Part shown: one piece after another, positions 51,678 through 60,738 of the stretch
Position numbering within the stretch: position 1 is the first letter of the stretch
Layout of the letters: every line of letters starts with the position of its first letter
Assembly: GCA_002441545.1 (NCBI GenBank)
Contig: DJWL01000086.1
Location: 1-63,943, forward strand
Origin: Flavobacteriaceae bacterium UBA6231
GTDB lineage: Bacteria > Bacteroidota > Bacteroidia > Flavobacteriales > Flavobacteriaceae
Direction of reading: 5' to 3'
DNA length: 63,943 bases
Notes under the pieces: generated by a model
What the model was told of the DNA's origin: nothing
Databases searched by the model: none
What the model saw: the letters and a program-made list of their open reading frames with translations, nothing else
Program-made: the position numbers and the translations under genes

Positions 51678-52412
51678 TTAAACGTATTTTTCAAGTTGCT
51701 TTAAACTTATTCTATCTTCGTAAATAGCTTTTCCAATAATAACACCTTCACAACCTAATTCTCTAAGAATAGGCAACTCTTCAATAGAAGAAATACCTCC
51801 AGATGCTATTAATTTTATAGATTGACCACTGCTACTGTTGCTACACTCTGCAATAATTTGTTTATATAAATCTATCGATGGTCCCTCAAGCATACCATCT
51901 TTTGAAATATCTGTACAAATAACATACTGAATACTTTTCTTTTGATATGCTTTTATAAATGGAATTATATCTTCTTTGCTTTGTTCCATCCAACCACTAA
52001 TAGATACTTTACCATGATGACTATCTGCTCCTAAAATGATTTTTGCAGCTCCATATTTTGATATCCACCCTTCAAATACTTTTGGATTTTTAACTGCAAT
52101 ACTTCCTCCTGTGATTTGCTTCGCTCCAGAATTAAAAGCAATATGTAAATCTTCATTGGCCTTAAGTCCTCCACCAAAATCAATTTTTAAAGTAGTTTTT
52201 GAAGCAATTTGTTCTAACACTTTAAAATTAACGATATGCTGAGCTTTTGCCCCATCTAAATCAACTAAATGTAAATATTCAATCCCAGAAGCTTCGAAAG
52301 CTTTTGCGACTTCAAGGGGGTTTTCATTATAAATTTTTTTCGTTTCATAATCACCTTTTGTTAAACGAACACACTTTCCATCTATAATATCTATTGCTGG
52401 TATAATTCTCAT
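51678..52412 (-). CDS. hisA: ProFAR isomerase
   Basis: 244-residue TIM barrel paralogous to HisF. 'IIPAIDIIDGKCVRLTKGDY' (20 residues, catalytic Asp8), 'IDFGGGLKANED' and 'CTDISKDGMLEGPS' with the second Asp, then 'LIASGGISSIEEL'. Isomerises ProFAR to PRFAR. It lies 15 bp before hisF and 70 bp after hisH. Confidence 0.95.
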   Translation of the reverse strand: MRIIPAIDIIDGKCVRLTKGDYETKKIYNENPLEVAKAFEASGIEYLHLVDLDGAKAQHIVNFKVLEQIASKTTLKIDFGGGLKANEDLHIAFNSGAKQITGGSIAVKNPKVFEGWISKYGAAKIILGADSHHGKVSISGWMEQSKEDIIPFIKAYQKKSIQYVICTDISKDGMLEGPSIDLYKQIIAECSNSSSGQSIKLIASGGISSIEELPILRELGCEGVIIGKAIYEDRISLKQLEKYV

Positions 52413-52482
52413 GCTTTAGCTATTTGCTTTTGGTTTTTAGCTATTAGCAAAGACTAACAGCAAATCATCAAAAACTATTTGT
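52413..52482. repeat. Intercistronic repeat element, hisH-hisA spacer
   Basis: 70 bp related to the leuC-leuD and hisB-hisH spacers. TAGCTATTTGC-TTTTGG-TTTTTAGCTATTAGC repeats the TAGC..TTGG..TTTAGC pattern, and an AAACTATT end is shared. Confidence 0.5.
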
Positions 52483-53064
52483 TTATAAATTCAAAAAATT
52501 CTTTAATATTTTTTCTCCTGCTAAACTACTCTTTTCTGGATGAAACTGAACTCCATAAAAGTTTTTATGTTGTAATGCTGAGGCATAGTTAAGTCCATAA
52601 TCTGTAGTTGCAATGGTTTCTTCACAATACTCAGCATAATAACTATGAACTAAATACATATATTCATTTTCTTTAATTCCTGAAAACAAATCAGACTTTA
52701 AATTTTTAATGACATTCCATCCCATTTGAGGTACTTTTACGTCATTTGAAAACCGTTTCACTACTGTATTAAAAATTCCAAGACCTTTAGTATTTCCTTC
52801 TTCTGTTGAATTACATAGCAGCTGCATCCCTAAACAAATACCTAAAACTGGTTGCTTTAAATTTGGTATCAATTCGTCTAACCCACTTTCTTTTAATTTT
52901 TTCATAGCAGTACTTGCCTCTCCAACTCCTGGAAAAATTATTTTATCTGCATTTAAAATTTCTTTTGCATTATTTGATAAAACGGCTTCAATTCCTAAAC
53001 GATTAAAAGCGAACTGAATACTTTTTATGTTGCCGGCACCATAATTTATTATTACTAATTTCAT
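52483..53064 (-). CDS. hisH: Imidazole glycerol phosphate synthase, glutaminase subunit
   Basis: 193 residues from ATG 53064 (MKLVIINYGAGNIKSIQFAF, 20 residues). The extended frame upstream runs through the intercistronic repeat. Class I glutaminase triad: Cys in 'LGICLGMQLL' near 80, and His and Glu in 'GVQFHPEKS' near 178-180. It supplies ammonia to HisF. Confidence 0.95.
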   Translation of the reverse strand: MKLVIINYGAGNIKSIQFAFNRLGIEAVLSNNAKEILNADKIIFPGVGEASTAMKKLKESGLDELIPNLKQPVLGICLGMQLLCNSTEEGNTKGLGIFNTVVKRFSNDVKVPQMGWNVIKNLKSDLFSGIKENEYMYLVHSYYAEYCEETIATTDYGLNYASALQHKNFYGVQFHPEKSSLAGEKILKNFLNL

Positions 53065-53133
53065 ACATCTTAGCTTTTGGCTTTTAGCATTTGGCAATTA
53101 GCTAATGGCTAACCACAAAGAGCTGAAAACTAT
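53065..53133. repeat. Intercistronic repeat element, hisB-hisH spacer
   Basis: TTAGCTTTTGGC, TTTTAGCATTTGGC, AATTAGCTAATGGCTAA, then AGAGCTGAAAACTATTT. It contains several TAGC/TTGGC units also seen at 44750-44853 and 52413-52482. Confidence 0.52.
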
Positions 53134-54267
53134 TTATAGCATTCCTTTTGTTGATGGCAAAATCATTTTTTCAATATCTCGCTTTACAGCCATTTTAATG
53201 GCTTTTGCAAAGGCTTTAAATATGGCTTCTATTTTATGATGCTCATTAGTGCCTTCTGCTTTAATATTTAAGTTACATTTTGCTCCGTCTGTAAATGATT
53301 TAAAAAAGTGATAGAACATCTCTGTTGGCATTTTTCCAACCATTTCACGTTTAAAATCGGCTTCCCAAACTAACCAGTTTCTACCTCCAAAATCAATGGC
53401 TGCTTGCGCATAACAATCATCCATTGGTAAACAAAATCCGTATCGCTCTATGCCTAATTTATTTCCTAAAACAGAATGAAATAATTCTCCTAAAGCAATA
53501 GCAGTATCTTCAATGGTGTGGTGTTCGTCAACTTCTAAATCGCCATCAACTTGTATTTTTAAATCCAATTGTCCGTGACGTGCAATTTGATCTAACATAT
53601 GGTCAAAAAAGGCAATTCCTGTATCAATTTTACTTTTTCCAATTCCATCAAGATTCAACTGAATGGCAATTTTAGTTTCATTGGTATTTCTTATAATACC
53701 ACCACTTCTGTCATCAGCTTTTAAAAATGCATAAATTTTTTGCCAGTCATTAGTTTCTAAGGCGATGTATTTATTCAATTCATCATGTTTAACTGTAATT
53801 TCGTCAATACCTAAATGTGTTTCATCATTAATAAAAATGCCTTTAGCGCCTAAATTCTTAGCCAATTCAATATCGGTGAGCCTATCTCCAATTACAAATG
53901 AGTTTTCCAAGTCGTAATCTTCAGAAAAGTATTTTGTAAGCAAGCCTGTATTGGGCTTTCGTGTTGGAGCATTATCTTTAGCAAAAGTCCTATCAATAAA
54001 CTGTTCTGTAAATATAACACCTTCATCCTCAAAGCATTTAATTACGAAATTATGTACTGGCCAAAAGGTGTTTTCTGGATAAACTTCAGTACCTAAACCA
54101 TCCTGATTTGTAACCATAACCAATTCATAATCCAATTCTTTTGCAATTTTACTTAAGTATTGAAATACTTTTGGATAAAACTTAAGCTTCTCAAATGAAT
54201 CAATCTGTTCATCAGCAGGTTCTTTTATGATGGTTCCATCACGATCTATAAATAATACTTTCTTCAT
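53134..54267 (-). CDS. hisB: Bifunctional histidinol-phosphatase / imidazoleglycerol-phosphate dehydratase
   Basis: 377 residues. The N-terminal HAD phosphatase (~1-165) begins 'MKKVLFIDRDGTIIKEP' with nucleophile Asp8 and shows 'GDRLTDIELAKNLGAKGIFI' (20 residues). The C-terminal IGPD domain (~180-377) has 'DHMLDQIARHGQLDLKIQVD' (20 residues), 'DEHHTIEDTAIALGE' and 'EHHKIEAIFKAFAKA'. It performs two histidine-pathway steps. It lies 3 bp before hisC in the coding direction. Confidence 0.95.
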   Translation of the reverse strand: MKKVLFIDRDGTIIKEPADEQIDSFEKLKFYPKVFQYLSKIAKELDYELVMVTNQDGLGTEVYPENTFWPVHNFVIKCFEDEGVIFTEQFIDRTFAKDNAPTRKPNTGLLTKYFSEDYDLENSFVIGDRLTDIELAKNLGAKGIFINDETHLGIDEITVKHDELNKYIALETNDWQKIYAFLKADDRSGGIIRNTNETKIAIQLNLDGIGKSKIDTGIAFFDHMLDQIARHGQLDLKIQVDGDLEVDEHHTIEDTAIALGELFHSVLGNKLGIERYGFCLPMDDCYAQAAIDFGGRNWLVWEADFKREMVGKMPTEMFYHFFKSFTDGAKCNLNIKAEGTNEHHKIEAIFKAFAKAIKMAVKRDIEKMILPSTKGML

Positions 54268-54270
54268 AAT

Positions 54271-55311
54271 TTACAAACTTTGAAGTTCACGAAATTCTGT
54301 AATTAATTTTTTGTTTTCAAAAGCTGTTCCAACAGTTATTCTTAAACAATTGTCACAGCCATATTGAGTTGTTCTGTTTCTAATAACAATACCTTTGCTT
54401 ATTAGTTGATTGTAACGTTTGTTAGCATCGTCAACTTTGATTAAAATAAAATTAGCATCAGAAGGATATATCTTAGAAACAAAATTTATGGATTTTAATT
54501 CTGTTATTAAAACGCTCCTCTCCTTTAAAATATCGGCTATTTGATGTTTTGCCAAATCTTTTTTAAGATTTTCTATGGCTTTTTGTTGTGTTAACTCGTT
54601 AACATTATAAGGTGGTTTAATAGCATTTAAAACAGAAATTATTTCTGTTGAAGCATAACAAATCCCTAAACGAATTCCTGCCATTCCATATGCTTTAGAT
54701 AAGGTTTGTGTTACAATTAGATTTGGAAATTCTTCCAATCTTTGAAGCCAACTTTGCTCCTTTGAAAAATCAATATAAGCTTCATCAATAACAACGATGC
54801 CATTAAACGATTTCAACAATTGTTCAACACTATTAACTGAAAAACTATTTCCTGTTGGATTGTTTGGCGAGCATAAAAACAAGAGTTTACTATTGGAATT
54901 TGTAATGTTTAAAATCTCATCAACATTTGGTTGGAAAGTTCCAGAAAGTGGTACTTTAATAGTTTCAATGGCATTCAAATTTGCAAGCACCTCGTACATG
55001 CCATAGGTTGGTGGAAGAATGATTACATTATCTTTATTTGGTTCGCAAAACATTCTAAAAACAAGATCTAAAACTTCATCACTTCCATTTCCTAAAAGTA
55101 TATTTTGAGTTGAAACATTTTTAATTTCTGATATAATGCTTTTCAATTTATTTTGATGCGGATCAGGATATCGATTAACGCCATTTTCAAACGGATTTTC
55201 ATTAGCATCCAAAAACACCATGTCTGCAGGAACGCCTTGAAATTCATCTCTTGCTGACGAATAGGGTTTTAAAGCCTTAATTGTTGGTCTTATTAAATCT
55301 TTAATATTCAT
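54271..55311 (-). CDS. hisC: Histidinol-phosphate aminotransferase
   Basis: 346 residues, class I/II PLP aminotransferase. 'DANENPFENG' (~34-43), 'LGNGSDEVLDLVFRMF', 'SPNNPTGN', 'VVIDEAYIDFSKE' and the PLP lysine in 'QTLSKAYGMAGIRLG' near residue 205. Converts imidazole acetol phosphate to histidinol phosphate. A perfect 8-bp hairpin lies 10 bp upstream of its start. Confidence 0.95.
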   Translation of the reverse strand: MNIKDLIRPTIKALKPYSSARDEFQGVPADMVFLDANENPFENGVNRYPDPHQNKLKSIISEIKNVSTQNILLGNGSDEVLDLVFRMFCEPNKDNVIILPPTYGMYEVLANLNAIETIKVPLSGTFQPNVDEILNITNSNSKLLFLCSPNNPTGNSFSVNSVEQLLKSFNGIVVIDEAYIDFSKEQSWLQRLEEFPNLIVTQTLSKAYGMAGIRLGICYASTEIISVLNAIKPPYNVNELTQQKAIENLKKDLAKHQIADILKERSVLITELKSINFVSKIYPSDANFILIKVDDANKRYNQLISKGIVIRNRTTQYGCDNCLRITVGTAFENKKLITEFRELQSL

Positions 55312-55320
55312 TTTTTTTTC

Positions 55321-55397
55321 ACACTGAATTTATTTCAGTGTCTCATTAATTTTTATTTGTGCTTTCTGAACCAACCCTTCGACTGCGCTCAGGGTGA
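55321..55397. repeat. Hairpin and CCCTTCGACTGCGCTCAGGG element between hisD and hisC
   Basis: ACACTGAA-TTTAT-TTCAGTGT (55321-55341) is a perfect 8-bp hairpin 10 bp before hisC. CCCTTCGACTGCGCTCAGGG at 55375-55394 is the dispersed Bacteroidota element also seen in degenerate form at 30699 and 30939. It could modulate expression within the operon or be a passive insertion. Confidence 0.65.
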
Positions 55398-55401
55398 CTT
55401 A

Positions 55402-56685
55402 TTATTTCAAATCTTTTAATCGTATTGATACAGCGTTTTTGTGTGCTTGTAAACCTTCAGCTTCAGCCATAAGTTCTATAGTTTTTCCAATATTCAATAA
55501 CCCTTCTTTAGTAATTTTTTGAAAAGTCATACTCTTTAAGAAACTATCTAAATTCACTCCAGAGTATGCTTTTGAAAACCCATTGGTTGGTAAGGTATGA
55601 TTAGTTCCAGATGCATAATCGCCTGCACTTTCAGGTGTATAATTACCTATAAAAACAGATCCAGCATTTGCAATTCCGTTGATGTAAAAATCATTATTTT
55701 CTGTACAAATAATAAAATGTTCTGGTCCATATTCGTTGATTAACTCAAGTGCTATCACATCATTTTCAATATAGATGAGTTTAGAATTTCCAATAGATTT
55801 TTCTGCAATGACTTTGCGCGGAAGCACCTGTAATTGCTTTTCTACTTCTTTTGAAACTTCATCTATCATTTTTTTTGATGTTGAAACCAAAATAACCTGA
55901 CTATCTGTTCCGTGTTCTGCCTGACTTAATAAATCTGAAGCTATATATGAAGCATTAGCATTTTCATCAGCAACAACCAATAATTCACTAGGTCCGGCAG
56001 GCATATCAATGGCAACTCCATATTTGGTTGCTAATTGTTTGGCAACCGTTACAAACTGATTACCAGGACCAAAAATTTTATAAACTTTAGGAATGGTTTC
56101 TGTTCCAAAAGTTAATCCAGCAATAGCTTGAATACCACCAACTTTAATAATTTTTGTTACGCCACAAAGTTGAGCTGCATACAAAATTTCTGGAGCAATT
56201 GACCCTGTTTTATTTGGTGGAGAACACAATACAATTTCTTTGCATTCAGCAATTTGTGCAGGAATTGCCAACATTAAAACAGTTGAAAACAAAGGAGCTG
56301 TTCCTCCAGGAATATATAAACCTACTTTCTCAATAGGTCTTTTTTCTTGCCAACATGATACACCTGCTGTAGTTTCAACATGAACTTTTGATGTTTTTTG
56401 AGCTAAGTGAAATGCTTCAATATGTTGCTTTGCTGTTTTTATGGCAATTTTAAGTTCTTCGGGGATACTGTTACTTGCAAATTTAATTTCATCGGCAGTC
56501 ACACTATTCGATTTTAAATTGATTCCATCAAATTGAAAGGTATAATTTTTGATAGCTTCATCACCATTCTTACAAACTTCATCAAAAATTTTAATGACAG
56601 TAGATTCAATATCATCAACGGTTTGTGTTGGTCTTTTTAAAACTTCAAACCATTCATTTTTACTAGGATTTATTATTGTTTGCAT
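55402..56685 (-). CDS. hisD: Histidinol dehydrogenase
   Basis: 427 residues. 'GLYIPGGTAPLFSTVLMLAI' (20 residues), 'FGPGNQFVTVAKQLA', 'DMPAGPSELLVVAD', 'LLSQAEHGTDSQVILV' with the zinc-binding Gln/His, and 'YTPESAGDYASGTNHTLPT' in the C-terminal half. Oxidises histidinol to histidine. 9 bp after hisG. Confidence 0.96.
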   Translation of the reverse strand: MQTIINPSKNEWFEVLKRPTQTVDDIESTVIKIFDEVCKNGDEAIKNYTFQFDGINLKSNSVTADEIKFASNSIPEELKIAIKTAKQHIEAFHLAQKTSKVHVETTAGVSCWQEKRPIEKVGLYIPGGTAPLFSTVLMLAIPAQIAECKEIVLCSPPNKTGSIAPEILYAAQLCGVTKIIKVGGIQAIAGLTFGTETIPKVYKIFGPGNQFVTVAKQLATKYGVAIDMPAGPSELLVVADENANASYIASDLLSQAEHGTDSQVILVSTSKKMIDEVSKEVEKQLQVLPRKVIAEKSIGNSKLIYIENDVIALELINEYGPEHFIICTENNDFYINGIANAGSVFIGNYTPESAGDYASGTNHTLPTNGFSKAYSGVNLDSFLKSMTFQKITKEGLLNIGKTIELMAEAEGLQAHKNAVSIRLKDLK

Positions 56686-56694
56686 GATTATATT

Positions 56695-57552
56695 CTAAAG
56701 AACCATTTTTTCTATTGGACACACTAAAATTCCTTGAGCTCCTTTTCTTTTTAACTCATCAATAATATCCCAAAATTGATTTTTGCTTATAACAGAGTGC
56801 ACGGAACTCCAACCTTCTTCAGCCAATGGCAATACCGTTGGACTTTTCATTCCTGGTAATATATCTATGATGTCTTGCAACCTATCATTAGGAGCATTTA
56901 ATAATACATATTTAGAATTTCTACCTTTTAAAACAGATTGAAGTCTGAATTGTATCTTATCTAAAATCTCTTGTTTTTCTTTACTCAGAACAGGTGAAAC
57001 AGCTAAAACTGCTTCTGATTTCATGATAACTTCTACTTCTTTTAAATTGTTTTTAAAGAGCGTACTTCCGCTCGAAACAATATCACAAATGGCATCTGCC
57101 AACCCAATGTTTGGTGCAATTTCAACAGACCCATTAATAATGTGCAAATGCGCATTGATACCCTTTTCGTTTAAATAATTTTGAATGGTATTTGGGTAAG
57201 AAGTAGCAATTCGTTTTCCTTCTAAATCTTGAATTCCATTATATTTTACTGATTTTGGAATAGCAATTGAAACCTTACAAGCCGAAAACCCTAATTTTTC
57301 TGCAATAGTAATTCCGTTCCCTTTTTCAATCAAAATATTTTCTCCTATAATAGCAGCGTCTACAACACCATCTTTTAGGTACTGAGGAATATCGCCATTT
57401 CTTAAATAAAATACTTCTAAAGGAAAATTCCTTGCTGATGCTTTTAATTGATCTTTGCCATTGTCTATAGAAATACCAATATCTTTAAGTATTTCCATTG
57501 ACTCTTCATGTAATCTGCCTGCTTTCTGTACTGCAATTTTTAATTTACTCAT
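56695..57552 (-). CDS. hisG: ATP phosphoribosyltransferase (long form)
   Basis: 285 residues, the long HisG type with a C-terminal ACT-like regulatory domain (~205-285), so no HisZ is needed and direct feedback inhibition by histidine is expected. Motifs are 'LKIAVQKAGRLHEESMEILK' (20 residues), 'GLADAICDIVSSGSTLFKNN' (20 residues, PRPP-binding) and 'ILPGMKSPTVLPL'. It catalyses the first step and is the first structural gene, directly behind the leader and attenuator. Confidence 0.95.
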   Translation of the reverse strand: MSKLKIAVQKAGRLHEESMEILKDIGISIDNGKDQLKASARNFPLEVFYLRNGDIPQYLKDGVVDAAIIGENILIEKGNGITIAEKLGFSACKVSIAIPKSVKYNGIQDLEGKRIATSYPNTIQNYLNEKGINAHLHIINGSVEIAPNIGLADAICDIVSSGSTLFKNNLKEVEVIMKSEAVLAVSPVLSKEKQEILDKIQFRLQSVLKGRNSKYVLLNAPNDRLQDIIDILPGMKSPTVLPLAEEGWSSVHSVISKNQFWDIIDELKRKGAQGILVCPIEKMVL

Positions 57553-57593
57553 GTTTTTGTTTTTTATGAGTTTGAAACAATCTATTTAGGAAT

Positions 57594-57626
57594 TAAAAAA
57601 CCCGTTTGATTGTCTCAAACGGGTTT
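57594..57626 (-). terminator. his attenuator terminator
   Basis: The minus strand has AAACCCGTTTGA / TCAAACGGGTTT (12-bp stem, 5-nt loop) followed by a T-tract, between the His-rich leader ORF and hisG. A terminator upstream of the first structural gene fits attenuation. An alternative pairing is possible between TTTATTCAAT in the leader start and ATTGAATAAA at 57641-57650. Confidence 0.88.
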
Positions 57627-57657
57627 AAAATATATGTTGAATTTATTCAATACATTT

Positions 57658-57714
57658 TCATTTCGCTTGAGTGCAAATTTGAAAATGATGATGATGACAT
57701 TGAATAAAGTTCAT
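57658..57714 (-). CDS. hisL: Histidine operon leader peptide
   Basis: An 18-codon ORF on the minus strand, MNFIQCHHHHFQICTQAK, with four consecutive His codons (all CAT). It is followed 32 nt later by the attenuator hairpin and then hisG. Function: ribosome stalling at His codons when charged tRNA-His is scarce, allowing an antiterminator. The frame and stop codon were read directly; the role is by analogy with hisL in other bacteria, which it resembles only in the His run. Confidence 0.85.
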   Translation of the reverse strand: MNFIQCHHHHFQICTQAK

Positions 57715-57733
57715 GTTTTTTCTTGTTATTAAA

Positions 57734-57766
57734 CAAATATCTAAAATTTAAACGAATGTTTCCAAA
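57734..57766 (-). promoter_or_regulatory. Possible promoter of the his operon
   Basis: On the minus strand TTTG (57763-57766) lies about 19 bp before TAGATATTTG (57734-57743), a weak variant of the -7 box. It would place the transcript start just before hisL. Confidence 0.42.
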
Positions 57767-57873
57767 CTTTTAGTTCTATTTTTTTTCGAATTGAATATTT
57801 ATAGGTTTAGCAATGAAAAAAATGCTTAATCATGAATAAAAATTCAAATGAGTAAAAATTATGAAATTAATTT
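57767..57873. other. AT-rich spacer between his operon and prohibitin gene
   Basis: About 110 bp upstream of the his promoter and downstream of the prohibitin stop. No terminator hairpin or ORF was seen in it. Confidence 0.4.
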
Positions 57874-58689
57874 TTATTGATTTCCTAAAATAATTGGCAA
57901 TCCGCTATCTCCAGAACCAATTACTATAACTTTACTATTTGGTGATTCAGCCAACTTAATAGTTGCTTCAATACCTTTATCCTGCAATATTTTATCTGTT
58001 AAAGACGCACTTAATATTCTGTTAGATTCAGCCTTACCTTTAGCATCAATAATTACTTTTTCAGCTTCTTTTGATGCTGTAACAAGTCTAAATTCATATT
58101 CTAAAGATTCTTGTTCTTGCTTTAATTTACGTTCAATGGCTTCTCTAATGGTATTTGGTAATGTAACATCACGCACTAAAAATTCATTGAGCTGTACAAA
58201 TTGTTTTTCTAAAATCTTTTTTGTTTCAATAAATATTTCATCTTGAATGGCATCTCGTTTACTAGAATATAATTGTTCTGGGGTATAGCGTCCTACAACA
58301 CTACGTGCAGCACTCCTAATTGCTGGCTGAATAACACGTTGTAAATAATCTTCTCCACGAGTTTGGTGTAATTTCCCTAAATCATTAAAGACTGGTTGGT
58401 ACCAAGCGGAACCATCTATTTGTATTTCAAGTCCGTTAGATGATAATACTTTCATTTTTTCAAAAAGTTCTTGCTGGCGTACTTCGTAAATAAAGACTTT
58501 GTTCCAAGGTGCTATAATATGAAATCCTTCTCCTAAAGGTGGCTGGTCTGTTACCACTCCATTATCAAAAGTTTTATAAAGAACTCCTGCTTGTCCTGAG
58601 CCAATGGTAACAGCAGATTTTGCAAGTACTATAATAAGAATTATGGCAACAATAATAATTGGTATGCCAATTTTTGGTAATTTTTCCAT
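57874..58689 (-). CDS. Prohibitin/SPFH-domain membrane protein
   Basis: 271 residues. One N-terminal transmembrane helix (~8-26), an SPFH/band-7 domain (~28-200) with 'VTIGSGQAGVLYKTFDNGVV' (20 residues) and a coiled-coil tail rich in 'KEAEKVIIDAKGKAESNRI' repeats. The protein forms membrane scaffolds; it may protect membrane protein complexes. It lies 12 bp downstream of the vWA gene. Confidence 0.9.
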   Translation of the reverse strand: MEKLPKIGIPIIIVAIILIIVLAKSAVTIGSGQAGVLYKTFDNGVVTDQPPLGEGFHIIAPWNKVFIYEVRQQELFEKMKVLSSNGLEIQIDGSAWYQPVFNDLGKLHQTRGEDYLQRVIQPAIRSAARSVVGRYTPEQLYSSKRDAIQDEIFIETKKILEKQFVQLNEFLVRDVTLPNTIREAIERKLKQEQESLEYEFRLVTASKEAEKVIIDAKGKAESNRILSASLTDKILQDKGIEATIKLAESPNSKVIVIGSGDSGLPIILGNQ

Positions 58690-58701
58690 GATTGTTTGTA
58701 T

Positions 58702-60735
58702 TTAAATTAGTCCGTTATATTTTCTTAAAAACCATTCTATTGCTAGACTTAAAATAATTAAAAAGAGTAAATATTTAAAATCGATTAAAGGTATGGTATT
58801 TTTACTTTCTTTTTGGATGAATTGATATCTATTATCTTTTAAAATTTCTGTAATAAACGAATTTTTATTAGCAATAAAATAACTGGTTCCTGTGCTATTA
58901 GTAGCTACTTGTTCTAGTTTTGTTACATTAGCATTTAAAAATTGTTGCTCAACATTGTATTCTAAAATTTTAAATGTTCCAGATTTTGAAATTTTCTCGT
59001 TTGTTGCACTTACTGTAAAACTATAATCTGAAGGTGGTAAACTACTTAAATCAACTTGGTAAACATTATTTTTTAAAATAAAAGGGAACGTTTTTTCTTC
59101 TTTTGAAATTGTGTCTTTAACTTTTATAACCAACGTTTCTCTGGCATCAAACTCGTAGTTTTTATCAAAAAACTCAGCATTAAAAATTACTCCATTTGTT
59201 CCATTATAAAAAGATTCATAGTCTAAGTTTAATCTGTCTTTTCTTTTATTTGAAGCTAAATATTGAATAATTTTTCCAAAGAAACTATCAAATCCATTAA
59301 ACGATTTAGAGTTCAAATAACTTTGCGCTCTCCATTGCCAAATATTTTCTCCAAGTAAAACACCTTCTCTCCTACTGTTAGATTCAAAAGTTCCTAATAA
59401 TGGTTGATTAGTAGTGATATTTCTAACTTTTTTAAAAAGCAAAGATTCAAAAGGAATTGAAAATGTTATTTCACCAAAATGAGATTTTAGTGGTGGAAAT
59501 GATTCAAATGCTATATCATCCACTATAAAAGGCGCATAACTTGAATTTAAAGCTGGAAAATAATCTTCTGTTTGATTTGTAATTTCATGTTTATAAAATG
59601 AACTAACTAAATTCAAAAAAATTAAATCTGTTTTAGTTCCAACAACTACCAACCTATTCTTTTTTTCAGTATTTAAAGTTTCAATCAATTTTTTAAATGA
59701 ATTATTTGGCTGATACAGAATAAATAATTGAAAATCATTTATTTTATTTAAAATTTCGTTTGGCTTTAAAATACTTACTGTATGTTGCTCATTACTTTCA
59801 ATACTCTTTTTAAACATACCCAAATCTGGATGGTCAAAATCGCTAACAATAGCTATATTGGTTTTTTGATCTATAACTTCTACAGCAAAAGTTTTTGAAT
59901 TATTAATTGAATTTTTTTCATTTTCAAGCGGAACAATGGATACTTTGTAGCTATAAACACCAACATTATTTGCTGGCAAGTTAAAATTAACAATAATTGA
60001 ATTGTTATTTTTTGAAAGGCTCAACGGTTGTGAATACACTAAATTTTTTCCTGAAAACACTTCGAATCGACTATTTACAGTATTGTTACCATTATAAACC
60101 AAAATGCATTCAATAGGAAACTTGTTTTTTAAAAAGGCATACTTATTAACGTTAAGTTGCTGAATACTTAAATCTGTATAGGTTATAGTGTCTCCTAATA
60201 TAATTGGGTATATAGGTTGTTTGTATTTTGAAGATGTATATTGATAATCGTTTCCAAAAGTTTGATTTCCATCTGTGATAAGCAACATGGGTGCTGTTGT
60301 GTTTTTATAAACTTGAGAAAGTTTATTAAACATGTTATCTAAATTAGTTTCACTTTCAGAAAAACCAATAGAATCAGAATTGTTTACTGCATTTCCAAAA
60401 GTGTAAAAATCAATATTAAATTTATCATTAAGCTCTTTATTATTTGTAAGTGTTTCAATGAAATTTAAAACATTTTTATCTTGATTTAAGTATTTAATTG
60501 ATGCAGAATTATCAACAGCAACTATCAAGTTAGGTTTTTCTGTATAATACCTTACGTGTTCAAATTTTGGGTTTATTAAAAGTAATAAAACACAAAAAAT
60601 AGTAATAAATCTTAAAAAGCCAAATAAATAATTTAGTGTTTTGTGTGAATTGCTTTTATGTTTATACAGAAAAAGCGCTAATAATAGCGCTATGATTCCT
60701 GCAATGATAATATATAATATAGTTAAACTTGACAT
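58702..60735 (-). CDS. Membrane protein with von Willebrand factor A-like domain
   Basis: 677 residues. Two N-terminal helices (~5-25 and ~38-58) and one C-terminal helix (~650-670) flank a large extracytoplasmic region. 'NLIVAVDNSASIKYL' (~76-90) is a MIDAS-type D-x-S-x-S, and 'APMLLITDGNQTFGND' near 145 provides the second motif, so a vWA fold is present. Later beta-sandwich segments are unidentified. It resembles Bat-like or VWA-membrane proteins. It lies 3 bp after fabG, an unusual operon partner. Confidence 0.82.
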   Translation of the reverse strand: MSSLTILYIIIAGIIALLLALFLYKHKSNSHKTLNYLFGFLRFITIFCVLLLLINPKFEHVRYYTEKPNLIVAVDNSASIKYLNQDKNVLNFIETLTNNKELNDKFNIDFYTFGNAVNNSDSIGFSESETNLDNMFNKLSQVYKNTTAPMLLITDGNQTFGNDYQYTSSKYKQPIYPIILGDTITYTDLSIQQLNVNKYAFLKNKFPIECILVYNGNNTVNSRFEVFSGKNLVYSQPLSLSKNNNSIIVNFNLPANNVGVYSYKVSIVPLENEKNSINNSKTFAVEVIDQKTNIAIVSDFDHPDLGMFKKSIESNEQHTVSILKPNEILNKINDFQLFILYQPNNSFKKLIETLNTEKKNRLVVVGTKTDLIFLNLVSSFYKHEITNQTEDYFPALNSSYAPFIVDDIAFESFPPLKSHFGEITFSIPFESLLFKKVRNITTNQPLLGTFESNSRREGVLLGENIWQWRAQSYLNSKSFNGFDSFFGKIIQYLASNKRKDRLNLDYESFYNGTNGVIFNAEFFDKNYEFDARETLVIKVKDTISKEEKTFPFILKNNVYQVDLSSLPPSDYSFTVSATNEKISKSGTFKILEYNVEQQFLNANVTKLEQVATNSTGTSYFIANKNSFITEILKDNRYQFIQKESKNTIPLIDFKYLLFLIILSLAIEWFLRKYNGLI

Positions 60736-60738
60736 TAA

